Positions 47,601-61,031 are shown, counted from the stretch's first letter. The stretch is DNA of 64,000 nucleotides from Anas platyrhynchos (GCF_047663525.1 NC_092613.1:3869501-3933500); one strand, 5' to 3'. Notes: generated by a model not told the origin, from the sequence alone. Numbers and translations: made by a program.

Positions 47601-50600
47601 ATATGAAAAAGGTCCAAACATGCAACAAGGAAACCATCACACACCGTGGGGAAGTCCTGTCCCCACGATTGTTGTCTGAGCACTCAGCCCACGGACGTCC
47701 CCTCCGCATGGGGCAGCCCAGAGAGGGAAAGGGCAATGCATTATGAACCAAGTTTCTAGAGTAATAAACTTAATTCTTGCTAATTCAGCTGAAAGCCCCT
47801 GGCAGTTGGAGCCCGTGGGAGCAGGGAACAATAGCATCTTGCGTCAAGGCTGGGTTTGACCCCATGGGAGGGCTCCAAGAGATGCTGCCCAGGCTGTGGC
47901 ACAGCTGCACTACGAGAATACTGACAGACTAACGAACTGCTGGAGAAATGAGCCATTACTGCAGCGATTCGGACCCTTAATGCTGACAGCGGGCTCTGCC
48001 CCAGCAGCCTGCAGCTTGTCCCTGCCCCTCCGCACCCAGCTGCTGCCCAGTTTGCAAAGTGGGGATTGAAGCACGGCCCTGGAAGCCACACAGGGCAGAC
48101 TGCGCTGGGCACCCCATCACTGCACGTGGCTCCTCGCCTGGGCTGAGGCTCTGGCATTTGCCTGTCTCAGGCCCCATCCAGCTCTGTCCCTGACTGTAAG
48201 ACCAGCTCAGAACTGGCTAAGCTGGGTGCTGGACAGCCCCTCCTGCTGTAGCCATGCTGAAGGATTTGTCCTTCCCACAGACAGTGATGCCACAGGCACT
48301 GGCTCGTCCGGAGGACAGCGAGCAGCTTGGCTGGGTACCAGCAGGTGCATCCCTCGTCCCCGTCCCCCCATCCAGAGCTGCTGGGCAGCCCCCCCATCCC
48401 CACAGCTCACTGCACACCCTCGGCCTTGGTCCGGCTCCAGCTGGCTCCTCTGTCTGAGCAGAGAGACGATCCTGGGCTCGATGGCTCAGTACGAGTGCCA
48501 GAAGCAACCCCTCGTGGATTGGGCACAGCAGCTGTTAGCACTGATTAAAAAAAGGAGAAACCCAACAATTATCGGTCTGTGACAGCCAGATCTGCTGCCC
48601 GGAGCCAGGGTCGTGCACCCAGCTCTGTCCCGCCGCTCACTCCCTGGGATGCTGCAGGGGGGTGGCGATACTCCGAAAGCACACACGTGCACCTGATTCC
48701 ACTCCACACCTCCTGTGTTTGTGACCACAGCGTGCACGCAGCAAACAGAGCAGGCTCCCTGCTGCAATGGCTGCGTGTAGCTGTACGAGCAGATAAATCC
48801 ATGGGGACACCACCAGGATGCCAGCACAGGGTGTGAGCACGCAGCCAGGTGCATACCCAGCACATGCCTGCTGCCCTGCGTTCACTCGTGCAATGGTGAG
48901 TGTGTCAGATGGGGCACAGCTGGGCGTGCAAGTGGCTGCCACACTCACGGCAAAGCCCCAGGGCAGCTGTGGCCGTGCTGCTCCTCCAGCTCGAGCTTCT
49001 TGGCAGCCCCACATCTCTGCGGAGCTGCTGAGCATCCTCCTCTCCCCGCGCGCCTGGCCTCCTCGTTAATATCTACCGGCTGAATTATTTATTACAAACA
49101 GATGTTAGAGTTTAAAGAGTGTTAAGAGGATATCCTTGGCTAATCAATTTATTTTTAACTGGTTTATGTATTTATTACAAGCAGAATTTGGACTTCAGCT
49201 GCCATTTTAAATTATCCCTCGTTCATCACAGCGCTGCACGTGCTGTTTGGATGCTTGTGCGGTGTCCTTGGGGACCACAACTGAGCCACAAATCTGTTGT
49301 CGCTGGCCAAGGAGAAGGCTCGCTTATTCTCTTGTGTCTCCAGACACTACATAAAATTCAGACACCGACGTGAAATGCACTGCAGGCTCCCGCACTGAGC
49401 TCACCTGGGTGAGCTGCAGCTGGGCCGGGCTGAGAAGCGAGATCTGGCAAACAGTGAGCAGAGGGGAGGGAGGCTGGCAAGGGGCAGAAAACTCCAGACC
49501 CCAGAAGAAGCAGGGGGATATGGACTTGGAATGCCCCTCTCCATCTCCCCCATCCCCGTGGCCCTCTGAGAGCCTTTTGGGATAGCCTTTGTTGGACCAC
49601 CCTTGAGTACCAGGCGCCTCTCTGGGAGGACACCACCAAGAATCTGACCCAGAAAATACCCAGAAGCCAGCTCTGGGATGAGGCCAAGCAAAAGCCAAGA
49701 CTAATTAGGACGGTGCAAGTTTTGCTCCACAGTTGCCTTATGCAACCACGATGGCCATGAACCCAGCGTGGTCTGAGATCCCATGAAAATGGGAAGCAGG
49801 AGCAGGGATAAGGGAGCACCCTCCAGGCTCCAGCCATGGCCAAGGGCTCCCAGCCCCGTGCTGGGCTGCTACAGCCTCTGCTACAGCCTCAGCCCTGGCT
49901 GGGCCACATTTAGGAGATGTCCACTGCAAACCATGGCCACTCACGTGAACCCACAGCCCACACCCTGTTGGACCTCACAAACCAGCACGCAACCAGCAGA
50001 TGTTTCTCCACTCACTGCTGCAGCCCTCGTAAATCCCCTGGGCAAACCCAAGGCATCTCCGTGGCAGTTCATCACCTCCTGGGGAGCACCAACATCTTAA
50101 AGAACCTGTCAGCTGTGACTGGGTGAGGGAATCAAGCAGCATTTCAGCTTTTAGCTTGTCACCATTTCCAAGAGAAATTGGTGAAAAAACAAGAAGGGGG
50201 GAAGCTGTAGGAGGAGGGAGATAAATGGTGCTGGGAAGGAAGAAGAGGAGGAGGAAAGGAGAGGGATCGGAGACAAAAAAAGGAAGGGGGGGGTGAAGCT
50301 GTGCATTGAGCACAGCAATTAAAGCCACCCTGAGCTCACCCAATTAAATTGACTGGAGAGAGGAGGAATCCCAAAGGATAATTTCCTGGTAAATTGCTTG
50401 TTTGTCTCTTTCAGCCTCCAATGCTGGGAAGTTTTCATGTCAGTCACGGCGTGGATCTGAACCCTGGAGAGAAGGAAGAGAGCGCTGTTGGTAATTTAGT
50501 GGGCAAAAGGCATCTCTTCTTAGAAACCTCCTCAGAAGTGCCATAAATCTGAGCAAATCTTATTCATAACCACAAAGCGATGAGAAGGGAAACAGCCAGG

Positions 50601-53600
50601 AGGGAGGAGGAGGATGGGGCACCCGTCCCACCTTGGTCTGCCTCGTTGGTGCCATCGGGGCTCTGCTGGCAGGGTGCGGGTGCAGGGTGCTGCAGCCCAT
50701 GCAGGGAAACTGTTCTCACCTGGGGAAAAAACACGGATGCGTTTGTGTGCATGGGCATGATACAGGGTAGCGAGGGGATTGCTGCAGAAGGAGAAATGCC
50801 AAGCAAATCAAAAAGCCAGGAGCCTGTCAAGGTGTGATTAATGCTGGGCCCGTCTTGCTCCTCTCCTCGGCTCATCCATAATTCACAGCAGCCTCCGGTG
50901 GGCAACGCGGCGGAGCACAGCACGCTCGGGACTGCCAGCCACCGTGCCCACGGCTTGCCTGGAAACAGCCCGTTACGTTCACTTTTTGCAAGGATCAGTC
51001 CCAAAATAAGCAGAAGCAGAAGCCATTCCCTTCTGGGAATCACACAAAGATGTTCCAGGGACCAGCAAAAGCCGTCCCTCTGCGCAGAGCTCCTCAGACG
51101 TCTTCAGTCCTTGGAAGTGGCCCCGTGCTGCCAGTAAAGCTGGAGGCAAGCAAGGGCCTGCAGAGTTACTGCTGCTCCGTGCTTGGGGCCACGCTGGGTG
51201 CTTAAACCCTGCAGTTATGGGAAGCAGCGGAGTGCTGCAATACCTGGCTGGACGCAGATGAGCAGCTGCTGTGTCGAATAGTTCTGCAGGAGATGGTGTC
51301 CAAGGGGCCTAAAAAAATGTAGAACCACAGATACAAATCCCAGACCATGACCTGAACAGAGGAGACAGAGCCTGGCGAAGCAGCTTCAGCTCCAAATGCA
51401 GAGAAAACCCCAAACTGCTCCCAGGCAGCAACCAAGCAAGACCTGCAAAGGCTCACGGTGACTTCCTGCAGGACAGGGTGGGCGATGTGTGACACCCTGA
51501 GCCTCGCCCCGTACACCCAGACATCCCCCTGCAGCTCACCCAGCAATGGGATGGGAGCCCCTTGAGGGCACCAGCCCCCTCCCCAGCCCCTCGGTCCTGC
51601 TCCTGCAGCGGGCGCTCAGCAGGCTGCAGCCGCTCTGCCAGCACCGAGTCTCAGGCAGTCAATCAAGGCATCAGCTTGGAAGTGTTAAAGGCCCTTGTCT
51701 GTCTTTATTATAATCACAGCACTACACCTTGTCGCCGCGTGTGCCCTAACGCTGCAATATTTTGCGCATGATTTCACCAGCTGCTGCTGGAGGCATTAGG
51801 GAACCGATGCTCCTTCGCTGCTCTGGGTGTTTGCTCGCTTGTTTGCAGTTAAGCCTCTTTTCATTCTGGCTTCTCTCTATTTATTCACCTTGTGCTTTAC
51901 AGAGCGGCTGCTCCCTCCTTTGCCCCCTCTGTGGCTGGTAGCGTCTTTACCAACGCTCGGACAAAAACCACACAAAAGTTCAAACAAGCAAAGCTTGGAT
52001 CGAGGGAGGGAGCAACTCAGGGCTGTGCTGCTGGGGCTTGAGTTAATGCACACAGACAACACAAAGTTTCAGCCTCATTACTGGTGCTTGCCATGATTCC
52101 CTGCCCAGCCTTGGTGTGCAGGAGCGGTTCCTATCCCTGCCACTTCACCCAGCATGGAGAGCAGGGGGTCTCCACCTTCCCCCTGGCCCCCAAACGAGCA
52201 CAGGGTACAGCCCAGAGCCCTTCCCACCTCCACAGGGGAGGAGAAAGTCCTATTCAACAGGCAGAACAACCAGGGTGTCTCCAAAGAGCTTGAGAAATAA
52301 AAATAAATGTGAGCATGAATGATGAAAACTTGATTAAAGCCAGTGCAGGGTTTCCACCGTAGGCCTGGGCCCTTCTGAAGGCCTGCAGAGCGAGTGCTCG
52401 GCAGTGCCATGAATCTTAGCAACACCTCAAAGGCTTTGCAAAGGGGCAAGGGTTCCTCTGCCCACACAGCAGAGATGTAAGCGTGGTGTAAGGCGGTGAC
52501 CAGCTTTGCTTTCATGGCAGAGCCAGCACCTGAGGCCCACAGCAGTGCTCTTGCTGCTCGATCTGGTGGCTTCTCATCCTCCCCAGCACCTCGGTGGGCT
52601 GCTGCTCAGGGGCTCCTCTCCAAAGCTGATCCCTCCCTGCAGAGGCAAAGCCATCCTGGTGGTGCTAGAAGGCTTCTTAAATTGTGCCAACAAGAAGCAG
52701 CACAGCTGCCTGGATCCCCAGCCGTGGGATTAGCAGCGTTGTTGACAGCAGAGATAACCACACGTACAAAAGCAGAATGAAAGCTCCTATCCGAGAGCTC
52801 CACAAACACAAGGCTTTGCTGCTTGACCCAAACGAAGAAAAAATCTGGGCTCTCACAGGCGTCTGGCACACCCCAGGGTGCTGCATGGCACGGCCAGTCT
52901 GCTCAGCAGGGCACCCGTTGGCTACAGACACAACGAATGCCCAGCCAAGGACATGCACACACCGTCTGAGGGCAGGATGAAAAGAAAAAAATCTCACCTC
53001 GTTTGCATTCCCTAAGTGCTACCACTGTCCCTCCAACGGGCTGTCCCTCGAACTGCCCCCTCTCCAGCCACTGGGTGTAAAACTGGATATTGTGGGAGAT
53101 TAATGACCTTAGAAAAATGTAATTATGCAACAGGGCTCTGCTCTTAATAACTGCGTATTTTACTTGTCAATGTGCCTTAATTGAAAATGAGTAGGCGATA
53201 CAAGTTGCAGTGGAGTTGGCTGGCAAGCCTTTAACGCTATATTAATTGTAGTAATTAGCAGTCACTTTATGTTGGAGTCATCTATAAATAGGGGGTCCAT
53301 TAGTTTAGCCGGAGTGTGATTTAAAATGCAAATAAAATCTCAGCTATACGTATAAATCATTCCTTCCCTCTGTCCCCCAAATTTACAGTCATATAAGGGT
53401 GGTGATGCTCTGGATGAGCTTGCCCTCAGGAAGAGACAACTTTGGTTGTTTGCCATCACGGGAGCAGCTGGGGGGATCTCAGCACCCCAAGCACTCCCTG
53501 GCTAGAGGGGTTTGCCCACAGCAGCAGCTTTGCTTGGTGCTCCCACAGCTTTTCTGGCTGTTGGGTGTCTAACCCAGCACCCCAACACTCACTGCCTGAT

Positions 53601-53920
53601 GTCCTGGTCAGTGATGCAGTTGCAGTGGTTGGAAGGGCGCTGGATAAATCCTAAGAGCCACATGGTGGAGGAGCAGACCACAAAGTCAAGTAGTCAGCAG
53701 CTTGGTCCTGCTTCAGGCACAATGGCACTGCTGCAGAGGTTACCTTTGAGAAGAAAAACATCAACAGCTGTAAAACACAGGAAAAGGGAAAGCAAGCACC
53801 AGCTGGAGACAGCAGGCTGTGGTACCAGGAGGGCACCAGGCTGGTGTCCCCCCTCCACAGCATCCCCATGGGGGGGAAAACCCAGCAGCACCCAACCTGC
53901 CACTGCTCGAGGTGGCCTGG
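44631..53920. other. Intergenic region right of RH2, distal part
   Basis: No coding exon is recognised. AT-rich islands lie at about 44640-44820, 49060-49220 and 53080-53370. A purine-rich stretch covers about 50165-50295. A CpG-rich patch lies near 46555-46650. One 159-codon minus-strand frame (50564-51043) has hydrophobic ends but no recognised domain. Confidence 0.55.
53082..53370. promoter_or_regulatory. AT-rich candidate enhancer with MEF2, octamer and homeodomain motifs
   Basis: This block of nearly 300 bases is strongly AT-rich within GC-rich flanks and has no open frame of note. It contains an exact MEF2 consensus CTATAAATAG (53282-53291), an exact octamer ATGCAAAT (53326-53333) and a TAATTAG homeodomain core (53253-53259). 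Such clustering fits a vertebrate non-coding regulatory element. The function is inferred. Confidence 0.35.
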
Positions 53921-53960
53921 CTGGCACGGTATGGCACGGTATGGCACGGTACGGCACGGC
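53921..53960. repeat. Decamer tandem repeat (atggcacggt)n
   Basis: Nearly four tandem copies of a ten-base unit occur: ctggcacggt, atggcacggt, atggcacggt, acggcacggc. The two central copies are identical and the outer two are diverged. The CpG-containing unit makes it a small minisatellite seed. Confidence 0.9.
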
Positions 53961-55949
53961 TGGCTGCCCTGCCAGGCTCACAGCAGCTCCTTGTCCCATG
54001 CCCAGGGCCCACCAGGACCGTGGGTTTCCCATCCCCACCGGCACAGCACCACCAATCCCATCGCACCCAGGCACGCTCCGGTGCTCACAGCCCATTAATG
54101 ACACGCTCCACTTATTTGATTATAACTAAAGAACAAGAAAGAGAGAAAGGAGGCATATTCCTTTATTACCAGAATCACATTAAATTACAGCTTGTATTAC
54201 CAGGGGTAAAGGAACCCACTGAAATAAAATACTGGCTCTGAAACTCAAAGAGCAGTGCTATTAAAAATTAAAAACCAAACCAAAAGTGCTTTCCATTACT
54301 GACCAGGTCTTGGTTTAAAAGAGATCATCCACTCCCCCATGTTGACATAACCCTGCTGCTGAGGTGCACGTCTATTCCTGCACAGCCAATCTTGAGCAGG
54401 GAAGGAACAACAATCTTGGGCTAAAAAAGACGAGGAAAGAAAGAGAAGAGATGAGAGGTCTCTCGCTGCCGCAGGAGCAGCTCCCATTCAGGTGCTGTAA
54501 AAAGCCTCAGCACATTCTAATTGAAGATACATTTATATTACTCTTCACAGAAGATTTCACTCATTCAATAATTTATCCTCCTTAAAAGTGATTGTATCGC
54601 AAAGATGAGAGAGCAGAAAGGAGCCGCCAGCTCCAATTCCTCTCCACTGCTCCCCGTGGGCTGAGGGAGGAGATGGGCTGGGACCCCCAAGCCTCCGCTC
54701 CCAAAATCAGGGAGAGGGGCTGCGCTCCTGCCCTCCCCCAGGGGCTCTTTGTTTTGCTCCTAAATCAGGGGCAGAACTGAGCAAATCTCCCAAACTCCCC
54801 CACCCCAAAGGCCCGTCTCATCCCTTCCTCTTGCCCCTCTCCCTGGACCTCGAGCAGCTCCAACCCAAGGGGAAGAGCAAACCCCAGGGCACCCTTAGCC
54901 CCCAGCCCATCCCAGCTGTCTGACCAGCACAGCCTGTCTGCGAGAGGAAATCCCTCTCTGTGCAAAGGGGAAGAGAAGAAAGCTTTTTCCATCCACATAA
55001 TGAAAGGTTTCTCGAGACGTAACAGACAGGAAAAGCCCTCAGTCCCAGCCTTTGCAACGAGCTCCTGCTAATTATGGCTTTAGCTCCGAGCACGTTGCCT
55101 CCTGCCTGCGCCAGGGCCAAGCTGCTGCGGCACGGGGAAGCTGCCGGCTGCGGTGACTCACCGGCGATGCCAGGTCAGGACACAGCCCCCCCGTCCTGGA
55201 AGGGGATTCACAAAGCCACGATGTTGCACGGAGCAGCAGTGAGAGGGATGTCCGAGTCTGGTGGGACGGGAGGAGAGGGCTCAGCACTGGGGGAAGAAGC
55301 TTTCTTCTCCGTGTGCCCCAACAGCAGAGATCTTGGGGACACCACATCCACCCAACCATGAGGAGCAGAGGACAAAGACGTGAGAGAAGGGAAGGTGGAA
55401 GAGCTCACCTGGATGTTTTTGAGCCCATACTCCCCCAGTGCAGCAGATCAGGTGTCCTTCACCCTAGCAAATTCCCATCCTACTCCTTGGAGGAGATGCA
55501 GGCGTTTCTACCACTGCTTAGGAGAAGCTGGGTGAGCAGGAACCAGAACAGAGGACCGGGTTCCAGTTCTGGCACTGCACACTCAGGAGCGCAGTTAAGG
55601 TCCCCAATGTCACTACTGTGAAGCCACGCTGGTTCCCCATGGAAAGATCTGATGGCCCTGTACCACAGGGACATTTGGCATCTCCAGGTCACCAGGTCTG
55701 TGGCTGAGCAGCGTGGAGCCATGAGAAGACCTGGCTCAGCCTTCCCCACAGCCAGGGCTCGGCAGCCTGCCTCTGTGCTCTCCTCAGAGTGCTGCAAGCC
55801 ATAAGTGATCCCCTTCGTATGCATGGGGTGATGCAACCTACATCTGGCTAAAAGGCAGGTTGGGAACAAGGAGCTTGAGCCAGCGGGTCTGGGCTGGTGG
55901 CCTTCAGAGACCAGAATTTCTTATCAAGATTCTTGTTAAGTCTAAAGGG

Positions 55950-56018
55950 GAAAGAAAAAAAAAAAAAAAAAAAAAAAAGAGAGAGAGAGAGAGGAAAAAA
56001 AAAAAAAAAGAAAGAAAG
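55950..56018. repeat. Poly(A)/(GA)n purine tract
   Basis: A long A run is followed by (GA)n (about 55979-55994), then another A run and AAAG units. It is almost uninterrupted purine on the plus strand, and it produces Lys/Arg/Glu-rich frames on that strand and Phe/Ser/Leu-rich frames on the other. Confidence 0.92.
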
Positions 56019-58463
56019 AAAAACAAGCAAAACAGAGCCTTCCTTCCTTGCAGTTTGCTCACAAACACAGAACAACCAAACACAGTGTAAAGATTTGCCT
56101 TCAGATGCTTTGCTCTGGCCCATTCTTCAGCAATGTTTATGGGCTCTCCCTGCAGGAAAATCCAGAGAAAAGCTAAGCATTTGTAGATCTATCGTGGTTG
56201 CTTTGCACCAGCAGCCACCTGGAACTGTCATATGGTGAAGAGGCAGGGAACAGTCAATAAAGAGGATGGTTTTTTTCTCCCCCCCAGATATTCCCCAGAC
56301 TTGGGAGAGCAACTCAAGGTCCATCAGACACGTGAGTACTCAAAAAAGGTGACAGGTCTGCTGCTCCTTCACGCTGCCCTCTCGGTAAGACTTTCATGGA
56401 GAACCTGGGGTGTACATCGCTAAAAACACCCTCAGGTGTGGGTTCTCTGAGATGACATGGCTTTCCCTGACCCTGCTGCCACTGTGTCCTTCTCCAAGGC
56501 CCGAAGGAAAGGAGCGATGGCTCTGGGAGTGGAGCGAGCCGTGCTTTGAGTGCCACCTCTCAACGAGGTGCTTATCATAAGAGGGACAAACAAATGAAGA
56601 TGAACTAACGTAAAAATAAATACACAAGCAACTTTGGCATGGAAGGCAAAACAGGATTGATCTTTTGCTTGACTTACTCCGAAAATTGCTTCTTCACTGC
56701 CCGTTTATGCACATTAATTGAGCGTCTGGCCCGGCTGCGTGTCTGTTTAAGCCCTCAATCAATCCCCTTTCGGATGACTGCAAGATCAATAGGGTAGTAA
56801 TTTAATAAAGGACATTTTCAGTTGCCTTTTAAAAGCTACTGATGGGATTTAATCCCATCCCATTTTTTAAGAAGAAAAGGGGCAGTGGGAGAGGAGAGCC
56901 AGGGTTCAAACCATGACCCAGAGCATTTCCCTCCCAGCAGCATCCTTTTTGGGTGAAGCTTGCAGAGAGCTTCTCGACTTTCCTAATTGTTCTTTATCCT
57001 TCCCAAGATGTGGCAGGGCCACCTGTGGTCAGCACACTAACACCTGTGTGACACTGCCTGTGTTGGTGTTCCCAAAGGTTGGCAGCAATTTCTATGCAGC
57101 TTCAGGTTGGTGCCCTCACACAGCTCCAAGGAGCCACGTGCTGCAGACAGACAGAAGGTCCTCTTGTCCTCTCCCTTACCAAGACAACATTTGACAGCAT
57201 CACTAGGACAAGCGAGAGCACCCTCATCTGTCCTGAGAGTCCAAGTCTTGTCCTCAACCTTCCCACTACAAGGACTGGTCCTCCAGCCTCTTCAGAAGCC
57301 AGTGCACCAAAATCCTGGGGACGATGCATCCACCAGCCACAGCGCTTCCCAGATGAAGAAGCTGCCAAGTTCAAGGCACGGTTGTCTGCCCCTTGCAAGA
57401 GGTTTGGCCAAGAGAAGAGGCATCTCCATGCTGGACTTTTAATCACTAGGTTGAAAAAACAGAGACAGAAGAGACAGAAGAGCTCTACTAAAAGCTCCTT
57501 CGGGTTCACAAACCACATGCGTTAGGGCTTCACTAGGCAGGAGCTGACACATTCCTGCCTCCTCCAAACCCCTCGGATTTGTGCTGCTTGGTTTCAGTCC
57601 GGAATTGGTCCTGGTGCCAATATTGCCTGGCTGGTTATTGATGCACGTAAGCCTCCCGCTCTGTCTGGTGCCATTCTTTCCTCCCTGAGCCGGCACTGCT
57701 CAGCGATGAGCACAATTCCTCTGCCCTGCAATGTGCCCTTGCACCAGCACAGCCAGATGCCTCTTCCCCTCCCCAGCCTCTGTCTCCAGCCTGTCCATGT
57801 TTAATTTCTCTAATCGCTTTCTTCACAGCCATCCTCTCTAAACCCTTTATCTTCCTCCAGGCTGCAATTCCCTCCCTTTGCTGCTTCTCCATTTCCTTTC
57901 TGTGATGTTTTGCCCAAAGCTGTCTGCAGTACCGTGGTTTAACCATCTCTGTGCTGGGAGAACGGATTAAATCCCTGCCCCTCTGCTCGGGTGCCCTGGG
58001 TCGCACAACCCAGGACTGCATTCGCCTCCTAACAAGCATTCATCCCGGAGGCACTCCAGAGCCAGCTCTGCCTGTGCGCTTTCTACCCGGCACTACTCAG
58101 CCATTTTTGTCCTCAACTCGTGGCTGATAGATCACGTCCTTGTTAATCTGACTCCTGGCCTCCCAGCTGCACGCATCTCTGCGTTGTGCTCAGCTCCTCG
58201 CCTGGCTTTGCCGGACTGTGGTCATGGAGGCCGAGCTTTTTTCCAGCCCTGTCTGCTCCAACCTTTAGGCTCAGGGGGCTCCGTGGGGCTGGGGACATGG
58301 AGATGTGTCCCTCTCCCTCCCCATCCTGCCAGGCTGCTGTCTTGCAGGGATTTGCTTGATGCTGATACTGCTGGAAAACTCTTGATTTGATGGCAGGCAG
58401 GTGGGCAGCGAGCTGTGGCTGCTCCACCGAAAACATCCATGTGGTTTGACTGCAAAACTTCTC

Positions 58464-58503
58464 ATATGTATACGTATATATTTATATATTTATATATTTA
58501 TAA
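58464..58503. repeat. TA-rich octamer repeat (tatattta)n
   Basis: Three tandem copies of an eight-base unit, tatattta, follow a short alternating stretch, atgtatacgtat. Such sequence unwinds easily, but here it is most simply a microsatellite. Confidence 0.85.
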
Positions 58504-61009
58504 GCTCTCATCAGTATGAAGGGAGCTGACACAGTGCCCAAGCCCATTACTGCTGCAGCGAGGCCCTGACGGCTGTTCCTGGAGAGAGCTCCAGCCGTGC
58601 ACGGAGCAGCCGCCACACATCTCAGGACAGAAACCGGAGGAGCCCAAACCTATAAATAAAAGATATGAATTAAACATGATTCTTGCATTTTCAAGGGTCA
58701 AGTGAGTATTCGGTCACTTAGCAATATCATCTACTCCCACAGAGGGAAAAGAAAAAAAAAAAGAAGAATAACAATAAGTGTTTATCATTACTTGTTGTTT
58801 AGCAAGTGACATTTTGAAGGAGCAAATCTCACCCTTGCTGAGAGTGTGGGAGCCAAAACTCAGTCCCACAGGCAGTTCCTCCTAAGCCCACATACCTCCT
58901 CCAGAACAGGCAGGTGACAGCTGTCCCCATTGTTAAAGCTAGGCAAAAAAAAGTCTGTGGAGAATATGCTTGATAAATAGATGAATTTGACACTCTTTGG
59001 CAGAGGCAGGACCATAACCCAGCCTCCTGGCTTCCCAGGAGTGAGATAACAAGACCTGTGCCTGTGAGCACATCAGACCCTCTGGGCTGTGTCTCTCCTC
59101 ATGGGGAGCCAGCTGAGCTGCAGGGATCATCCTGTTAAGGTGAGCATTAATCTGGAAATCTGGTAGCAAATGCGTTTTTCCAGGTTCTCCTCTGGAATCT
59201 CTTAGAAATTCCCTGATTTTCCTTCAGTCTGCCCAAACGTCTTGTGAACATCACGGCACGGCCCAATGCAAGAGCTGCTGGGGGAGCTGAGAAGGCCACC
59301 ACAACCTCTCCCCCCAGACACCGATTGCCACCCCCATCAAGGAGCACAGAAAAAAAAAAAACAGGATGGTGATGGATCTGAGATGTCAACATCGTTTCTG
59401 TTGCCTTGCAATCACTACAAACCACAGCTGGATTTTTCATTTCCAGCCTGGTAATAGATAAGAAGGGACCCAAGCCAAGCTCCCAGTGCCTGAGACTCTC
59501 CCCTTGCTGGAACTGAACAATTTCCTGCAGCCACATTCAAGCTCATCAGTGCAGAACAAAGCCATAAAAGCTGGAGTCACTCACCCACCCCCATGTTACC
59601 CACATTTGCATTTTAGGACTCTCACAAGTACCAGAAATTCCTTCTCATGACACCTTTTTGAGATGTCTTTGCATGTTTAAATTAGTGCAGAGTGAGCTGG
59701 TGCAGCTGAATTAGGGGCTCCTGAAAAATGCCAATACCTCCAACCCCAGTGCACACAATCATCAGGTACAGCAGCGCAGATGATGTGCCCTAATTGGTTT
59801 TAATGGGTAGACAAGGTCAGATAACAAAGGGACCACCTATTTACCTGCTCACTGGCCTGTTTCATCCACATGTCACTCCCCATGTAGCTGAAATTTCGGA
59901 TAACATTGCATCTCCTTTGGGTTAATCTCCTTACAGGTGTCAGATTTCCTTAATTCCTGGTCTCCTTAATTGGCCCCGCTGTTAACACCAGGTGGCATTC
60001 CTCTGCTTCTCTGAGGCCTCTGTTGCTTTTGCTGCAGCCGCCGCCACCTTGTTCTCCTCTGCGTGCCAAAAATCATCCCAGTGCTGGAGCTTTCCTGTGG
60101 AAGACAGGAGCCCCCAGGGTGCCCACGGGAGCAGCGGTGACCTGAGATTAAAGCAGTGATTAAGAACAGCAAAGGCACCAGGTGTTCATCCCCAACCACG
60201 AGACGGTGCAGAGACAGCTGGGCACCCCGGGGAGCTCAGAGGGGTGCGCTCCCACCAGCTGGGGTCTCACACGTGTTTTAAATGGATAACTACGGTGCTA
60301 ACATGGATATTATCAACAGCAAGGTGCACAGCAGACTAAAGAAGGAATTCAGCCTTTGGCTCTGGGAAATCTTTTCCCAGGCACTACAGATGCGCCCAGC
60401 CCAGCCCCACTTCCAGCATCTCCCAAATATTTCGTCACTCACACAGCTAGGGGCAGCCCAGCATCTTGTCACCTTCCAGGTACCAACCTGGCCTCCGAGT
60501 GCAAACCTGCAGGCACACAGAGTTGGCCAATTTCAAGCTCCCAAAAAGACTTTCAGAGTGAGCAGCTCTGTCAAGAAATGTATTTAAATTACTCAAAAAA
60601 TATACCTGATCTGCTTTTAAACTGGGAAATAAATGAATTGCACAGAAGACAGAACAAAAAATATTAAAGCCTATGTAGTTTTCCATATTTACCTCCCAAA
60701 ATGAGGAGGCTGGATTCTCAGCTTGTGTAAATCTCCTTTAAATGACATTCATGTTAATGATGCTGTGCTGATTTACACCACTGGAGAAATTAGCTTCCTC
60801 TATGCCTGGGTCTCTGTGCACATCTGTCCTTTGAGAATCAATAAATAAAACTTGAAAATAATATTCATCCACCATTTATTCTGCTTAATTATTTAAACTT
60901 CAGATTCTGGAAATAATAAAGCAGTAATAAAGAAGAGATTTACCATCCACCACAATTGCTGGAAGCATCTCACATTATTTCCTTCTTTACTTTTTAATTT
61001 CCCTCTCTC

Positions 61010-61031
61010 TTTTTTTTTTTTTTTTTTTTTT
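61010..61031. repeat. Poly(T) tract
   Basis: About 22 consecutive T bases follow the pyrimidine stretch ttccctctctc. No SINE or LINE body is visible on either side. Confidence 0.9.

Noticed and set aside
55848-56238. Lys/Arg/Glu-rich and Phe/Ser-rich frames
   Set aside because: They come from reading through the purine tract at 55950-56018 on either strand.
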